Shown here one piece after another: positions 7,800 to 16,717 of a DNA stretch of 42,930 nucleotides. The notes beneath the pieces were generated by a model. That model made no database searches. It had not been told where the DNA came from and saw only the letters and a list, made by a program, of their open reading frames with translations. The position numbers were made by a program, and so were the translations under genes. Source of the stretch: Acidimicrobiia bacterium (GTDB lineage: Bacteria; Actinomycetota; Acidimicrobiia; Spongiisociales; ZC4RG35). The DNA is taken from NCBI GenBank assembly GCA_025922945.1, contig JAICGW010000010.1, forward strand, positions 1 through 42,930, given 5' to 3'. Numbering within the stretch: position 1 is the first letter of the stretch; each line of letters opens with the position of its first letter.

Positions 7800-8843
7800 A
7801 TTTCGCCAGCTTTGGGGTCGCCAGTTCTGCGGTCCCTTCTTCTCAACCAGGAATCCACCGCGGCGCTGACGGCGCACGGTGAGAATCTCCGAAAGTATCG
7901 CCCATGCGATTTCGGTTGGTCCATCTGCCCCGAGGTCGAGCCCGGCGGGCCCAAAGATGCGCTCGGTGTTGGCCGGCTCGATGCCCCTGGCGGAGAGGTC
8001 CTTCAACATCCGCTCCAAACGTTCGCCTGGACCGAGACAGCCGATATACGCGGCCCCGGTCCCGATAAGGGAGCCGAGATAGTCGACGTCGCGTAGATAG
8101 TTGTGTGACATGATCACGAAGTAGGCGCCATCGTCGACATCGACATGGCTGGTTAGGTCGGCGGGAGCGCATTGCACTAGCCGATCGGCCTCGGGAAATC
8201 TCTCGTGGGTCAGGAAAGCCCGACGATCGTCCACCACGGTGGTTTCAAACCCGAGTTCCTTGCCCAGGCGAACGAGGGGAACCGCGTCGTGACCGGCCCC
8301 GCAGACGATCAGCCGACTTCGCCCTGAAACCACCTCGAGCAGGTAGTCGATCCCGGCCCGGTGCAGTCGACGATGGCGACCTTCGCGCCGGGCGTCGGCC
8401 AGTTCCGCGCCCCAGGTTTCATCGCCGACCTCGATCCCGAGATGGGTGCCGACCTGAGGGCCGTTCAAGGTGTGCAGGACCCCGCCCGGTCCCGAGTCGA
8501 TCAGCTCGCCCAACGCCTGCGCGGCTCGGGCCGACTCCATAAGAAGTTCCGTCACCCCGTTGCAGCCGATCCCCCAGCCCCACACTGCCTCGTCATCGGC
8601 GGTGAGATCGAACTCGACCACGCGGGCAGGAACGTCCTCACCCATCGCTCCGGCGATGTCGATCAATTCGTTGTCGAGACAGCCCCCAGATACTGTCCCT
8701 ACCATCGAGCCGTCGCTCGAAATGAGCTGGCGGGCTCCCAAACCGCGATAGGTCGAGCCTCGCACCCCGACGACCGTCGCCAGCACGAAATCGATCTGAC
8801 GGCGTCGCCATTCCGGAATCGTGTCCAGGACCTGATCGGCCAC
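7797..8843 (-). CDS. XdhC/CoxI family molybdenum-hydroxylase maturation protein
   Basis: XdhC/CoxI proteins bind molybdenum cofactor and help sulfurate and insert it into xanthine- or CO-dehydrogenase-type enzymes. The 348-residue product has both family parts: an N-terminal XdhC_CoxI domain (VVGVRGSTYRGLGARQLI, GTVSGGCLDNELI, WGIGCNGVTELL) and a C-terminal Rossmann domain (LIVCGAGHDAVPLVRLGKEL, then AYFVIMSHNYLRD and AYIGCLGPGERLERML). The cysteines in SGGCLDNE and GIGCNG are those typical of the family. GTG 8843 is preceded at 6 nt by TAACTT. Upstream is a MoaB/Mog gene and downstream a CoxG-like gene, so the three form a Mo-enzyme accessory set. Confidence 0.92.
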   Translation of the reverse strand: MADQVLDTIPEWRRRQIDFVLATVVGVRGSTYRGLGARQLISSDGSMVGTVSGGCLDNELIDIAGAMGEDVPARVVEFDLTADDEAVWGWGIGCNGVTELLMESARAAQALGELIDSGPGGVLHTLNGPQVGTHLGIEVGDETWGAELADARREGRHRRLHRAGIDYLLEVVSGRSRLIVCGAGHDAVPLVRLGKELGFETTVVDDRRAFLTHERFPEADRLVQCAPADLTSHVDVDDGAYFVIMSHNYLRDVDYLGSLIGTGAAYIGCLGPGERLERMLKDLSARGIEPANTERIFGPAGLDLGADGPTEIAWAILSEILTVRRQRRGGFLVEKKGPQNWRPQSWRN

Positions 8844-8849
8844 GGGCCC

Positions 8850-8855
8850 AAGTTA
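8850..8855 (-). promoter_or_regulatory. -10 element TAACTT of XdhC/CoxI-like gene
   Basis: TAACTT lies exactly 6 nt before GTG 8843. It begins with the TAA stop codon of the MoaB-like gene (8853-8855). Confidence 0.5.
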
Positions 8856-9323
8856 GTGGCTGGTGTTTCCCGCCAGAAGCTCGAGGGCGTGGGGTAGCAC
8901 CGATACCAGTGAGGCGAATCCTTCCTCAACGCCACGGGGACTCCCCGGCAGATTCACGATCAAACTGTCGCCGCGGTTGCCCACCACCGCCCGCGAGAGG
9001 ACAGCCATCGGAGTCGACTCCAGGCCGCGCGCAAACAGCAGATGCACCAGGCCCGGGGCGACCCGATCGATGATGGCGTTGGTAGCTTCCGGCGTGACAT
9101 CCCGGGGACCAAATCCGGTGCCGCCTGTGGTCACCACCAGCCGGGCGTCCAGCGCCAGCTCCACCAGCGTGGCGGAGATCAGCTCCTGTTCATCGGGAAC
9201 GACCCTGCGGGCGATGACCTCATATCCGGCCGCCTCCAGGGCGGCCGCGAGGATGTCTCCTGACTCGTCAATCCTCGACCCGGCGGCGACCCCATCGGAG
9301 ACGGTCACCACCGCGGCTTTCAC
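8853..9323 (-). CDS. MoaB/Mog family molybdopterin-binding protein
   Basis: MogA/MoaB proteins adenylylate molybdopterin, the step before molybdate insertion. The 156-residue single-domain product has the conserved core TTGGTGFGPRDVTPEAT, the early VTVSDGVAAGSRIDESGDIL motif and the late NLPGSPRGVEEGF motif. Length and motifs match stand-alone MoaB/Mog rather than the longer MoeA. The GTG start gives the standard family N-terminus (VKAAVVTVSDG). It is followed closely by the XdhC/CoxI-like and CoxG-like genes, which fits a molybdenum-hydroxylase role. Whether it is MogA-like (adenylyltransferase) or a MoaB-type paralogue cannot be settled by eye. Confidence 0.92.
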   Translation of the reverse strand: MKAAVVTVSDGVAAGSRIDESGDILAAALEAAGYEVIARRVVPDEQELISATLVELALDARLVVTTGGTGFGPRDVTPEATNAIIDRVAPGLVHLLFARGLESTPMAVLSRAVVGNRGDSLIVNLPGSPRGVEEGFASLVSVLPHALELLAGNTSH

Positions 9324-9330
9324 GGGCGCA

Positions 9331-9336
9331 AGTATC
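9331..9336 (-). promoter_or_regulatory. Possible -10 element GATACT of MoaB-like gene
   Basis: GATACT lies 7 nt before GTG 9323 and keeps the key A and final T of a -10 box. It is a near match to the TANNNT pattern seen elsewhere in the window, and lies just inside the 13-bp gap after the upstream gene. Confidence 0.3.
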
Positions 9337-10200
9337 TCAGGTAACGAAGAAGGTCTGCGGGTCCGGCGGGATCGGGATCCCGCGGCTGAGGGCGAACCGG
9401 AAGAGTACGAAAAGGATTACCACCGCCGCCAACAGTCCCCAGCTGAAGCGCTGGGCAGTGGCGCCTTGATCGGGATCCACCGACTTGCTGCCAGGGGCAG
9501 CCAGGAGCGTGGCCACGGTGAAAAGACCGTAGAGGGGCAATGCCGAGATGAGTCCCGTGCCCGAATCGGGCAGGAAATAGATCACGGCCAGCAGTGCGCC
9601 CGCCAGACCCGCAATCACCGCGATCTTGGCGACAAACGCCACCCGGCGCGATGGGGTCGAGATCTCGCGCCGGCTGGTGGCAAACGCCAGGAACGCTGGC
9701 GCCGCCGCGAGCGAAACGAGGAGCAAGCCGATCGCACCGGCCACGCCGACGACGACATTGATCCCCGCCGGCAAATCGAAATAGGCCAGCGCCAAAGCAA
9801 GATCGGAATCGGGATCGATTCCCGCCTGGGCCATGGGGACGAATCCCTGTCGGAAGCTATGGAGGATCAGCCATAGGACACAAAGCCGGGACGGGTCGTG
9901 CCGCCGACTCCCCGGATACAGGGCCAGGAAGGCGCCCCCGGCGATCAACGCCGCCAGGGCTCCTCCGGCCAACGCCAAGGGATTGTCACCGGCCGTGAAC
10001 TCCACGCGGTCGTGATAGAGCACCGGGCCGCGATCGAGCAGGAACCCCAGAACCAGGCGTCCGAGGGAATCAGCCAGCACCGCGATGACGATGCCGATGG
10101 TCGAGCACAGGGCCGAATTGATCAGTAACGACGGGTTATTTCCCGGGCGCGGCTCTTCAGAGAGGGAGGTCATGGCAACTTCGGACCTAAGCGACGGCAT
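9337..10200 (-). CDS. Multi-pass membrane protein of unknown function
   Basis: I do not recognise this family. The 287-residue product has about six or seven hydrophobic segments (for example GIVIAVLADSLGRLVLGF, LALAGGALAALIAGGAFLAL, INVVVGVAGAIGLLLVSLAA, IAVIAGLAGALLAVIYFL and LLAAVVILFVLFRFAL) and a short polar C-terminus. No catalytic motif is visible. An alternative ATG at 10173 would give 278 residues (MTSLSEEPRPG) and has a GAAG sequence at good spacing upstream, so the true start is uncertain. It sits between the AI-2E-family gene and the Mo-accessory genes on the same strand, with gaps of 30 and 13 bp. Confidence 0.75.
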   Translation of the reverse strand: MPSLRSEVAMTSLSEEPRPGNNPSLLINSALCSTIGIVIAVLADSLGRLVLGFLLDRGPVLYHDRVEFTAGDNPLALAGGALAALIAGGAFLALYPGSRRHDPSRLCVLWLILHSFRQGFVPMAQAGIDPDSDLALALAYFDLPAGINVVVGVAGAIGLLLVSLAAAPAFLAFATSRREISTPSRRVAFVAKIAVIAGLAGALLAVIYFLPDSGTGLISALPLYGLFTVATLLAAPGSKSVDPDQGATAQRFSWGLLAAVVILFVLFRFALSRGIPIPPDPQTFFVT

Positions 10201-10230
10201 GGTAAGACTTCGACCTTCTGCGGCCAGATA

Positions 10231-11316
10231 TCAAACGGTTTTTGCTTCGTCGTCGAACGCCTCGATCACGTCGTGACGGGCGAAGGCGCTTGATATCAGG
10301 GCCTGGACGATGGCGGTGACCGGCAGAGCCAGGATGGCGCCAACGCCACCGAGCAAGCTGGCCCCGGCGATGACGGCGCCGATGGAGACCGCGGGGTGGA
10401 TGTCCATCGTCCTGCTGGTCACGCGGGGGGCGATCACATAGTTCTCAAGCTGCTGATACACGATCATGGCGATCACCACCCACAAGGCAGTGAGCGGGCT
10501 GACCGAGAGGGCGGCGAGGGCGGGGAGGACCATGCCGATATAGGTCCCGATCACCGGGATGAACTGGGAGAGGACGCCCATCCAGATCGCCAGCGGAAAG
10601 GCCGAGGGCACCTGCAGCGCCGCCAAAACGATCCAGGTGAAAATCGTGGCCGCAACCGCGAGGAGTGCCCGGGAGTAGGCGTAGCGCCCGGTCCGCTCCA
10701 CGGCCGTCTCCCAGGTGTCGAGGACGTACTGCTGACGCTTGGGCGGCAGGGTCGAGAGGAGGAGACGACGCCACGCCGGACCTTCGGCCAGGAGGTAGTA
10801 CGAGAAAAGAGCCACCGTCGCCAACTGGAAGATGAGTCCGAAAACGGTGTTGCCTACTGCCAGCACGCCGCCGGCTACCTGTGACCCGTACTCCTGGATG
10901 AGGCTGCCGAGGTCCTGGAAGCCTTCGCCCAAGTCGGGAGTGTCGAGGTCGATCCCAAAGCGTTCGGTGAAACTGCTGAGCGACGCCAGATACTCGGGAA
11001 CGCGCTCGATGAGGTTCGAGGCCTGAGTGACGAGCACCGGAACCAGCGAGCCAATGAAGCCCGCGAAGAGGACCAGGGAGAGGAGGAACACGACCAAGGT
11101 CGCGGTTCGCCGTTTCCAGCCCCGCTTCACCAGTGCTTGCACGGCGGGCTCGAGGGCGATGGCGACGAAAACCGACAGAAACAGGATGTAGAGGATCGAG
11201 CGCAGCTGGTAGAGGATCCAGAGGATGACGAGGGCGGCGAGGACCACCGCCAGGGTGACCGCCACCCCCCGCGGAAGCCACTCCGGGGGACGTTTGCGAT
11301 TGGGGAGGTCGACCAC
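10231..11316 (-). CDS. AI-2E family transporter (PerM-like permease)
   Basis: The 361-residue integral membrane protein has the layout of the AI-2E/UPF0118 family: paired N-terminal helices (GVAVTLAVVLAALVILWIL, SILYILFLSVFVAIALEPAV), a soluble middle region (ERVPEYLASLSSFTERFG), and C-terminal helices bearing SQFIPVIGTYIGMVLPAL and the conserved QQLENYVIAPRV followed by hydrophobic segments. Members export small molecules or ions; some have been linked to autoinducer-2 or Na+(Li+)/H+ exchange, so the substrate here is unknown. The GTG start is marked by TAGCCT 6 nt upstream, giving it its own promoter 39 bp after the VWA gene. Confidence 0.93.
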   Translation of the reverse strand: MVDLPNRKRPPEWLPRGVAVTLAVVLAALVILWILYQLRSILYILFLSVFVAIALEPAVQALVKRGWKRRTATLVVFLLSLVLFAGFIGSLVPVLVTQASNLIERVPEYLASLSSFTERFGIDLDTPDLGEGFQDLGSLIQEYGSQVAGGVLAVGNTVFGLIFQLATVALFSYYLLAEGPAWRRLLLSTLPPKRQQYVLDTWETAVERTGRYAYSRALLAVAATIFTWIVLAALQVPSAFPLAIWMGVLSQFIPVIGTYIGMVLPALAALSVSPLTALWVVIAMIVYQQLENYVIAPRVTSRTMDIHPAVSIGAVIAGASLLGGVGAILALPVTAIVQALISSAFARHDVIEAFDDEAKTV

Positions 11317-11322
11317 GCGCGA

Positions 11323-11328
11323 AGGCTA
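11323..11328 (-). promoter_or_regulatory. -10 element TAGCCT of AI-2E family gene
   Basis: TAGCCT lies 6 nt before GTG 11316, in the 50-bp gap after the VWA gene. It suggests that the AI-2E gene starts a new leaderless transcript. Confidence 0.55.
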
Positions 11329-11366
11329 CAGCGGGGGTATCGCGCAAAACGACAACGACCGCAGCG

Positions 11367-14054
11367 CTATTTGCGCTTGCGCCGCATCAAACGCTGCAGG
11401 GTCTCCGACTCCGACAGCGCGTCCGGACGCCGGCCCGTGACCTCGGCCTCTTCCATGACGGCCTCGATCCGCCGTCTTTCCCGGGTGCGCCGGCCCTGCA
11501 TTCCTTCCCGCCAAAGATCGGCGTCGCCGGCAGTGAGGACCAGCCGACGCAAGCCGACATCGGTCAGAAAGAGGGCCAGGGCCAAAGCCGCCAGCCAAGG
11601 CCAGATCGAGACTTCGGCTCGACCCCGCACCGGAGCGGGGTCGAAGACCTCAGCGGGAGCGGGATTGAGGCGTCCGCCCGAGAGCGCGGTGACATCGTTG
11701 CCCAGGGTGGGATCGGGTTCTCGGAACGCAAACTCCTCTTCATAGGCGGAGACCGCACCCGATGCGGAGGTCAGTCGGGTTCCGTCGGGATTGGACTGGG
11801 TCACTGCTACCCAGTAGGCACCGGCCGGGCCGAGGGGAGCCGACCCGCGGAACTCGTCGCTCGCGACCCGGGAGAGCGGAACCAATGTGGTCTCGCCGTG
11901 GGGAGCTCGCACCCGTGCCACCGCCGTCGCATCGAGATCCGCCCCGGTTGGGTTGTACTGAATCTGCAGGCGTCCATCTTCGACAAAGGTGAGCGGGGGG
12001 TTATCCCGTCCCGCCGGAAGAACGTCGCGGACCACCCGCCCCCAGAATTCCGCATACGACTCCCAGTCGACCCACTGACTCGACCATCGGGCAGTGGCGT
12101 CAGATGTCCAGGCGGTGGCCCGGCCGAGACCCCGTTGCCAGGTGGCGAGCAGAGGGTCGGCCTGGCCAATTTCCATCACGACCGAGGCCGTGCCCTTGGA
12201 CTTGGTCAGCACGTATCCGAGCAATGGCGGCGAGGCGGTCAGGTCGGCCGTCACCGGTGAACTGGCGCCGAGGACCGGATAGAAGGTCCCTTCCGTCGCC
12301 AGATTGCGAGCCACGGTCAACGTCTCTTCGACGAAGATCTCCGGGATCGCCTCGAGGTCGGTGCCGGCGTAGTAACGGCCCCCACCCAGGTCCGCCATGC
12401 GCTCGAGGGTCGTACCCGGGCCTTCTCCGGTGCCCAGAACCGACAGAGTCACGCCGGCGTCGGCGATGCGACGGGCCACTGGCAGCAGATCCGCATCGCT
12501 TGGGTCCCAACCGTCGGTGAAGAGCACGATGTGTCGAAGCTGCTCGGGAGCACCTTCGAGTTCTTCGAGGGCCACCTCCAGAGCGCGGGAGATCTCGGTG
12601 TCCCCTGAGGGCGTTATCACCCCGAGTGCCTCGCTGGGATCACCGACGGTCGAGGCGGGAGACAGTGGTATGACCCAATCGGTGCCAGAGGAAAAGGCCA
12701 GAACTCCCACGCGGTCGGTGTCGGCCAGCGCTTCGATGGCTAATTCCGCCCCGGCCTTGGCGATGTCGGTTTTCACCACCCCGCCCTCGGTGGCTGCGCC
12801 CATGTTGCAATGGCAGGCACCCATCGAGCCGGAGGAGTCGATCACCAACACCTCCGCCACCGGCTGGCGGCGGATCAAGTCGTCGGGGTTTGAAGATACG
12901 GGCAAAACGGACTCCAGGGGCGTTAGGTGGTAATCACCCAGCCCGAATGCCCGATCGCCTCCGATCACCACCAGGCCCCGACCGAGGTCCTCGACATAAG
13001 CAGCCAGCGGCTCGGAGTCTTGAGGCCGGGCAACGTTCACCAGCACCACAGCGTCAAAGCCAAGTAGCTGTTCCGCGGTCGGGATCGACTGCCTCTGCTC
13101 GACTTCCATTCCTCCAGCCTCGAGTGCTCTGATCAGGGCATCCGCCTCCCCGTCCACCCCTTCGACCACGGCCACCTTGGCCGGCCCCAGGATGCGAGTG
13201 ATCCCCTGGGCGGCGTCGTTTTCTCCTCGGGTATCGAAAGTCGCTTCCACCTCGGCCTCGACCGCAAGGAAACCGGCTCCCTCGGCGGCGACCTCTACTT
13301 CGATCTCGTTGCGCCCCGAGACCAGGTCGACGGCGATGCTTTGGGTCTCATCGCCAGTGTTGACGATCACATTGGCCGGCGCTGCCTGATTGGATCGGAT
13401 GATGATCCGGACCGGGACGGTGTCGCCCTCCCTGACCGCCGCCGGGAGTTGGACGCTTTCGATCAATGCATCGGGGCTGCGCGCCGAGTCGAGCTCGACA
13501 ACGTCGATCGCCACCCCTTGTTCGGCAAGACGCCTCGCCGCCGACCGAGCGTCCCCGGTGGTCGGGACCAGGTCGGTCAGTACGACCACCCTTCTCGAGC
13601 CCTCGGTGGGAAGGAGCGAACCCACCGCGTCGAGGGCGGTCTGGAGATCGGTGGCGGAGGTGTCGGGGTTGGTTCGGATGGGACCGGGCTCGCGCCCTGT
13701 CCTGAATGCGGAGTCGAGCTGGGTGTTGCGCCCGAAAACGGCTATCGCCGTTCTGCTATCGACCCGGGCCTCCCGCAGGGCCGTGGCCAGGAACGCAGCC
13801 TGGGCCTCAAGGCCCCCGGCCGAGATGGAGGCCGACCGATCGAGAAGGAAGAGAATCGACCTCTCGTCGACCGCCCTGGTCAATATGGGTTGGGCGGCCG
13901 CCACGATCAGCGCCGACACAGCTAGCAGCCGGAGAAACACTGCCCAGCGGTGTTGGCGCCGGGGCACCGCCCTCCCACCCTGGCGAGCGACCGCCCAGAC
14001 GATGCCCAGGGCAGGAATCAGCGCCAGCAGCCACCAGGGATGAACCAAGGTCAT
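11367..14054 (-). CDS. Large membrane protein with two VWA domains and a glutamine-amidotransferase-like segment
   Basis: The 895-residue protein starts with two membrane helices (WWLLALIPALGIVWAVA and LRLLAVSALIVAAAQPIL). It then has a VWA domain with a MIDAS motif (LFLLDRSASIS), beta-rich segments, a glutamine-amidotransferase-like stretch (VVLVNVARPQ...GRGLVVIGGDRAFGLGDY) and a second VWA domain with VLVIDSSGSMG (Asp406) that carries an unusual CHC insertion. Further beta-sandwich regions and a last helix near the C-terminus (LAALALALFLTDVGLRRL) complete it. The architecture matches proteins in MoxR/BatA clusters that display VWA domains outside the membrane. ATG 14054 overlaps the upstream stop (ATGA 14051-14054); the track's longer start lies inside the BatA-like gene. 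Confidence 0.88.
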   Translation of the reverse strand: MTLVHPWWLLALIPALGIVWAVARQGGRAVPRRQHRWAVFLRLLAVSALIVAAAQPILTRAVDERSILFLLDRSASISAGGLEAQAAFLATALREARVDSRTAIAVFGRNTQLDSAFRTGREPGPIRTNPDTSATDLQTALDAVGSLLPTEGSRRVVVLTDLVPTTGDARSAARRLAEQGVAIDVVELDSARSPDALIESVQLPAAVREGDTVPVRIIIRSNQAAPANVIVNTGDETQSIAVDLVSGRNEIEVEVAAEGAGFLAVEAEVEATFDTRGENDAAQGITRILGPAKVAVVEGVDGEADALIRALEAGGMEVEQRQSIPTAEQLLGFDAVVLVNVARPQDSEPLAAYVEDLGRGLVVIGGDRAFGLGDYHLTPLESVLPVSSNPDDLIRRQPVAEVLVIDSSGSMGACHCNMGAATEGGVVKTDIAKAGAELAIEALADTDRVGVLAFSSGTDWVIPLSPASTVGDPSEALGVITPSGDTEISRALEVALEELEGAPEQLRHIVLFTDGWDPSDADLLPVARRIADAGVTLSVLGTGEGPGTTLERMADLGGGRYYAGTDLEAIPEIFVEETLTVARNLATEGTFYPVLGASSPVTADLTASPPLLGYVLTKSKGTASVVMEIGQADPLLATWQRGLGRATAWTSDATARWSSQWVDWESYAEFWGRVVRDVLPAGRDNPPLTFVEDGRLQIQYNPTGADLDATAVARVRAPHGETTLVPLSRVASDEFRGSAPLGPAGAYWVAVTQSNPDGTRLTSASGAVSAYEEEFAFREPDPTLGNDVTALSGGRLNPAPAEVFDPAPVRGRAEVSIWPWLAALALALFLTDVGLRRLVLTAGDADLWREGMQGRRTRERRRIEAVMEEAEVTGRRPDALSESETLQRLMRRKRK

Positions 14055-15850
14055 GCGGTCGCCCTCCGCAGGAATGGCCTCTGATGTCCCACCCACCATT
14101 CGATTGCCATCAGCGCCAGGACAGCGGCGATTACCCATGGCGCCCACTCCCGCAGCCGGGTAGAGGCCTCCTCTGCCTCGGTCGCCTGTCCGCTGGTGGC
14201 AATCTGCCTCGAACCCCCAGCCGATTCGTCAGCGACGAAGGTGCGGATTGCCGTGGTCCCGGGAACCACCTGATCGTTGGGACCGAGGTAGTCCACCCGA
14301 TATACCCCGGGCTGGGCGGTGTCGGTGAACTCGACCGCGCCCTCCGTGAGCTCGCGAGTCGAACCATCGGGCAATGTCACCTGAGCCGTGGTGCCAGCGG
14401 GGGCGGCGATCGGTATGGAGGTGCCGGCCTGGTCGGTCGACACCGAGCCGGTCGCAGAACCGCCGAGCCACTCGAGGAGGCGAATGCCCAGAATGGGAAA
14501 GCCAACCTGCACGGGGAGGTTGGAACGCGTGAGGTCGAATGTGAAATAGACCACGCGGTGCCCGTTGACTTCTCCCAGCAATATCAGGGGAATGTCTCCC
14601 GATCGAACCAGGGGGAGCCACCGGGGGGCTTGAACAACCTGGGCCTCACCCACCACCATGGTCGACAGGTCAACAGAATCGAGAATCGGCTCACCCGGGC
14701 GCTGGTACGTAACGGCCAGGTTGCCGGCCAACTCCGAGACCGTCACTCCTTCTGGCACCGATTGTGGAGCAATCAGCCAGGTGGGGCGGTCGATCTCGGG
14801 GAGCGGACCACCGTCAACGACGGCGACGTCACCTGCGCCCTCTCCTTCGGTGGTAAAACCGGGAACTGCATCGACCAATGCTTCGAGGAACGGCGAGCCT
14901 TCACCGGTCACGGCGACGAGCTTTTCCGGACCCGCGCCGACGATCAGGGAGGCCTCGTCGTCGAGCGCGAGGGCATCCTGATGGTTGGCCAACCGGACCG
15001 AAACCACCTGGCCAGGGCCTGCATCGACGGGGGTAGTGAGGCGAGCGCTGCCCAGAGCCGGAACCGATAGGTCAAGGAGGCCGGCGGCCAACCCGTTGAC
15101 CGACACCTCGGCCTGCACCGAGCGATCCTCGGCTCCGAAATTGGAGACGTTGAGAAAAGCCCGGGTGGTGCCCGCAGTGGAGGGCTCGAGGCTCCAGGCA
15201 GAAATCGCCAGGTTGGGGCCGAAGTCGTCGAAGCGAACCATCTCCGCTCCTGCCACTGGCTCTTCGGGCAGGGGAGCGTCACCCCCGTCGCTAAAGATGA
15301 GAACGTTGGTGGGCCGGTCGGGTGTCGCCAGGCCTCTGGCCAGCTGGATGGCGGTCGAAAGATCGGCCCGACCTCCGCCGGCGTCGAGCGAGCCGATCGC
15401 CTGTTGCACGAGCTCGGGGTCGCGGGCAAAAGCGACGAGGACCCGCGGGTGCGGACTCGCCTCCACCACCGAGACCTGGTTCGCTTCCGAGAGATCATTG
15501 GTCAGAGCCAGGGCGCGCTCCCGAGCGGTCCCGATGCGATCTGCCATAGCCATGGAACCCGACGTATCGACAACGAACACGGTGTGTGGACCGAGCAGGG
15601 TGCGCTCCCGATAGAACGGGCGCGCCAGCGTGAGCACGAACGCCGCCAGCACCGCCAGCTGCAACAGGAGCAGAGGGGTCCAGCGAAGTCTTTGCCAGGG
15701 AACGGCCGACGACACCGGCACCTCCGCCTTCTCCCACAGCAACGTGCTCGCCACCTCCACCCGGGGTCGTCGCGATCGCAGCATGTAGAGCACGATCAAG
15801 GGCCCGGCCAGGGCAGCTAGGCCGAAGGCGGCCGGAATCAGGAAGCTCAC
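14051..15850 (-). CDS. BatA-like membrane protein with VWA domain
   Basis: The 599-residue product begins with the BatA N-terminal signature, FLIPAAFGLAALAGPLIVLYML followed by RSRRPRVEVASTLLW. A second helix follows (LLLLQLAVLAAFVLTLARPF) and then a VWA domain with an intact MIDAS (VFVVDTSGSMAM). A long extracytoplasmic beta-rich region precedes a C-terminal helix (WAPWVIAAVLALMAIEWWVG). BatA-type proteins work with MoxR ATPases and DUF58 proteins in envelope-linked metal or protein maturation; the client is unknown. The GTG start overlaps the DUF58 stop (GTGA, 15847-15850) and the stop overlaps the next ATG, so it is coupled on both sides. Confidence 0.92.
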   Translation of the reverse strand: MSFLIPAAFGLAALAGPLIVLYMLRSRRPRVEVASTLLWEKAEVPVSSAVPWQRLRWTPLLLLQLAVLAAFVLTLARPFYRERTLLGPHTVFVVDTSGSMAMADRIGTARERALALTNDLSEANQVSVVEASPHPRVLVAFARDPELVQQAIGSLDAGGGRADLSTAIQLARGLATPDRPTNVLIFSDGGDAPLPEEPVAGAEMVRFDDFGPNLAISAWSLEPSTAGTTRAFLNVSNFGAEDRSVQAEVSVNGLAAGLLDLSVPALGSARLTTPVDAGPGQVVSVRLANHQDALALDDEASLIVGAGPEKLVAVTGEGSPFLEALVDAVPGFTTEGEGAGDVAVVDGGPLPEIDRPTWLIAPQSVPEGVTVSELAGNLAVTYQRPGEPILDSVDLSTMVVGEAQVVQAPRWLPLVRSGDIPLILLGEVNGHRVVYFTFDLTRSNLPVQVGFPILGIRLLEWLGGSATGSVSTDQAGTSIPIAAPAGTTAQVTLPDGSTRELTEGAVEFTDTAQPGVYRVDYLGPNDQVVPGTTAIRTFVADESAGGSRQIATSGQATEAEEASTRLREWAPWVIAAVLALMAIEWWVGHQRPFLRRATA

Positions 15851-16713
15851 GCCACTGCCTCGGCGCGGGCGAGGGCGGCAAGCACCTGGTGGGCGGCATC
15901 CTCCCGCGCCGGGACCAGAACGTAGTCGAGGCCGGCCCGACGGGATCGCCCCGCCGCTTCGCTGGCGAAGGCCTCCAGAGCCAATCGGTAGCGCCGCATC
16001 GTGTCCTCCGACGTCGAAACTGCCACCTCGCCTTTGGTTTCAGCATCGGTCAAACGCAGGTCTCCAGCCAGTCCCGGGTCCAGCTCTTCGTCTCCGAGGA
16101 TGTGAAGCACCACTCCCCCTGCCCCGACACCGAGACCGTCGAGAGCTGTCGCGTAATCGGGGCTCATCAAATCGGACACGACGACCAGGGCCCCCCGGTT
16201 GGGTCCCTCCCCCGCCAGCCTCCGCAACGAGGGCGCCAACTCACCACCCCCGGCTGCACTGAGTCCCTCGAGCCAGGACTCGAGCATGGGCCAGCGGGAG
16301 AGATGCCTGCCCGCTGGTCCCATGGTGACGGGCTTGGGGCCGCCATAGAGTGCCACCAGCTGAACCCGGTCGCCTCCGGCAAGTCCGAGATACGCCACCA
16401 TCCCCGCAAGTACTTTTCCCACCTCGAGCTTTCGATAGAAACCCATTGAGGCCGAGGCGTCGATCACGACCCGCAGCGGAAGTTCCTCCTCGGCTTCGAA
16501 CTGGCGCACCAGCAAGACCCCGAGGCGGGCCCAGAGATTGTGATCGATGCGACGAAAGTCGTCACCCGGCACGTACGGGCGATAGTCGGCGAAGTCGAGG
16601 CTCTCACCTTTGTGCCGGGACGCGTGACGCCCCGACCACTGGGCGATCACCCGCCGGCGGGTGATAAGCGAGAGCCGTTCCAACCGGCCGCGCAGCTCGG
16701 CCGTGAGCAGCAT
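15847..16713 (-). CDS. DUF58 domain-containing protein
   Basis: The 288-residue protein has the DUF58 hallmarks: a short N-terminal helix with RRRVIAQWSGRHASRHKGESLDFADYRPYVPGDDFRRIDHNLWARLG, then LLVRQFEAEEELPLRVVIDASASMGF, which is a VWA-like fold with a MIDAS-like DxSxS. DUF58 proteins are standard partners of MoxR ATPases. No membrane helix is evident, so it is probably cytoplasmic. Only 4 bp separate it from the MoxR gene upstream, and its TGA overlaps the GTG of the BatA-like gene. It is highly likely to be in the same complex or pathway as its neighbours. Confidence 0.94.
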   Translation of the reverse strand: MLLTAELRGRLERLSLITRRRVIAQWSGRHASRHKGESLDFADYRPYVPGDDFRRIDHNLWARLGVLLVRQFEAEEELPLRVVIDASASMGFYRKLEVGKVLAGMVAYLGLAGGDRVQLVALYGGPKPVTMGPAGRHLSRWPMLESWLEGLSAAGGGELAPSLRRLAGEGPNRGALVVVSDLMSPDYATALDGLGVGAGGVVLHILGDEELDPGLAGDLRLTDAETKGEVAVSTSEDTMRRYRLALEAFASEAAGRSRRAGLDYVLVPAREDAAHQVLAALARAEAVA

Positions 16714-16717
16714 CGAT

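Noticed and set aside
13706-15070. 454-aa plus-strand ORF
   Set aside because: It runs across two well-supported VWA genes on the other strand, with low-complexity Arg/Gly/Pro content and no domain.
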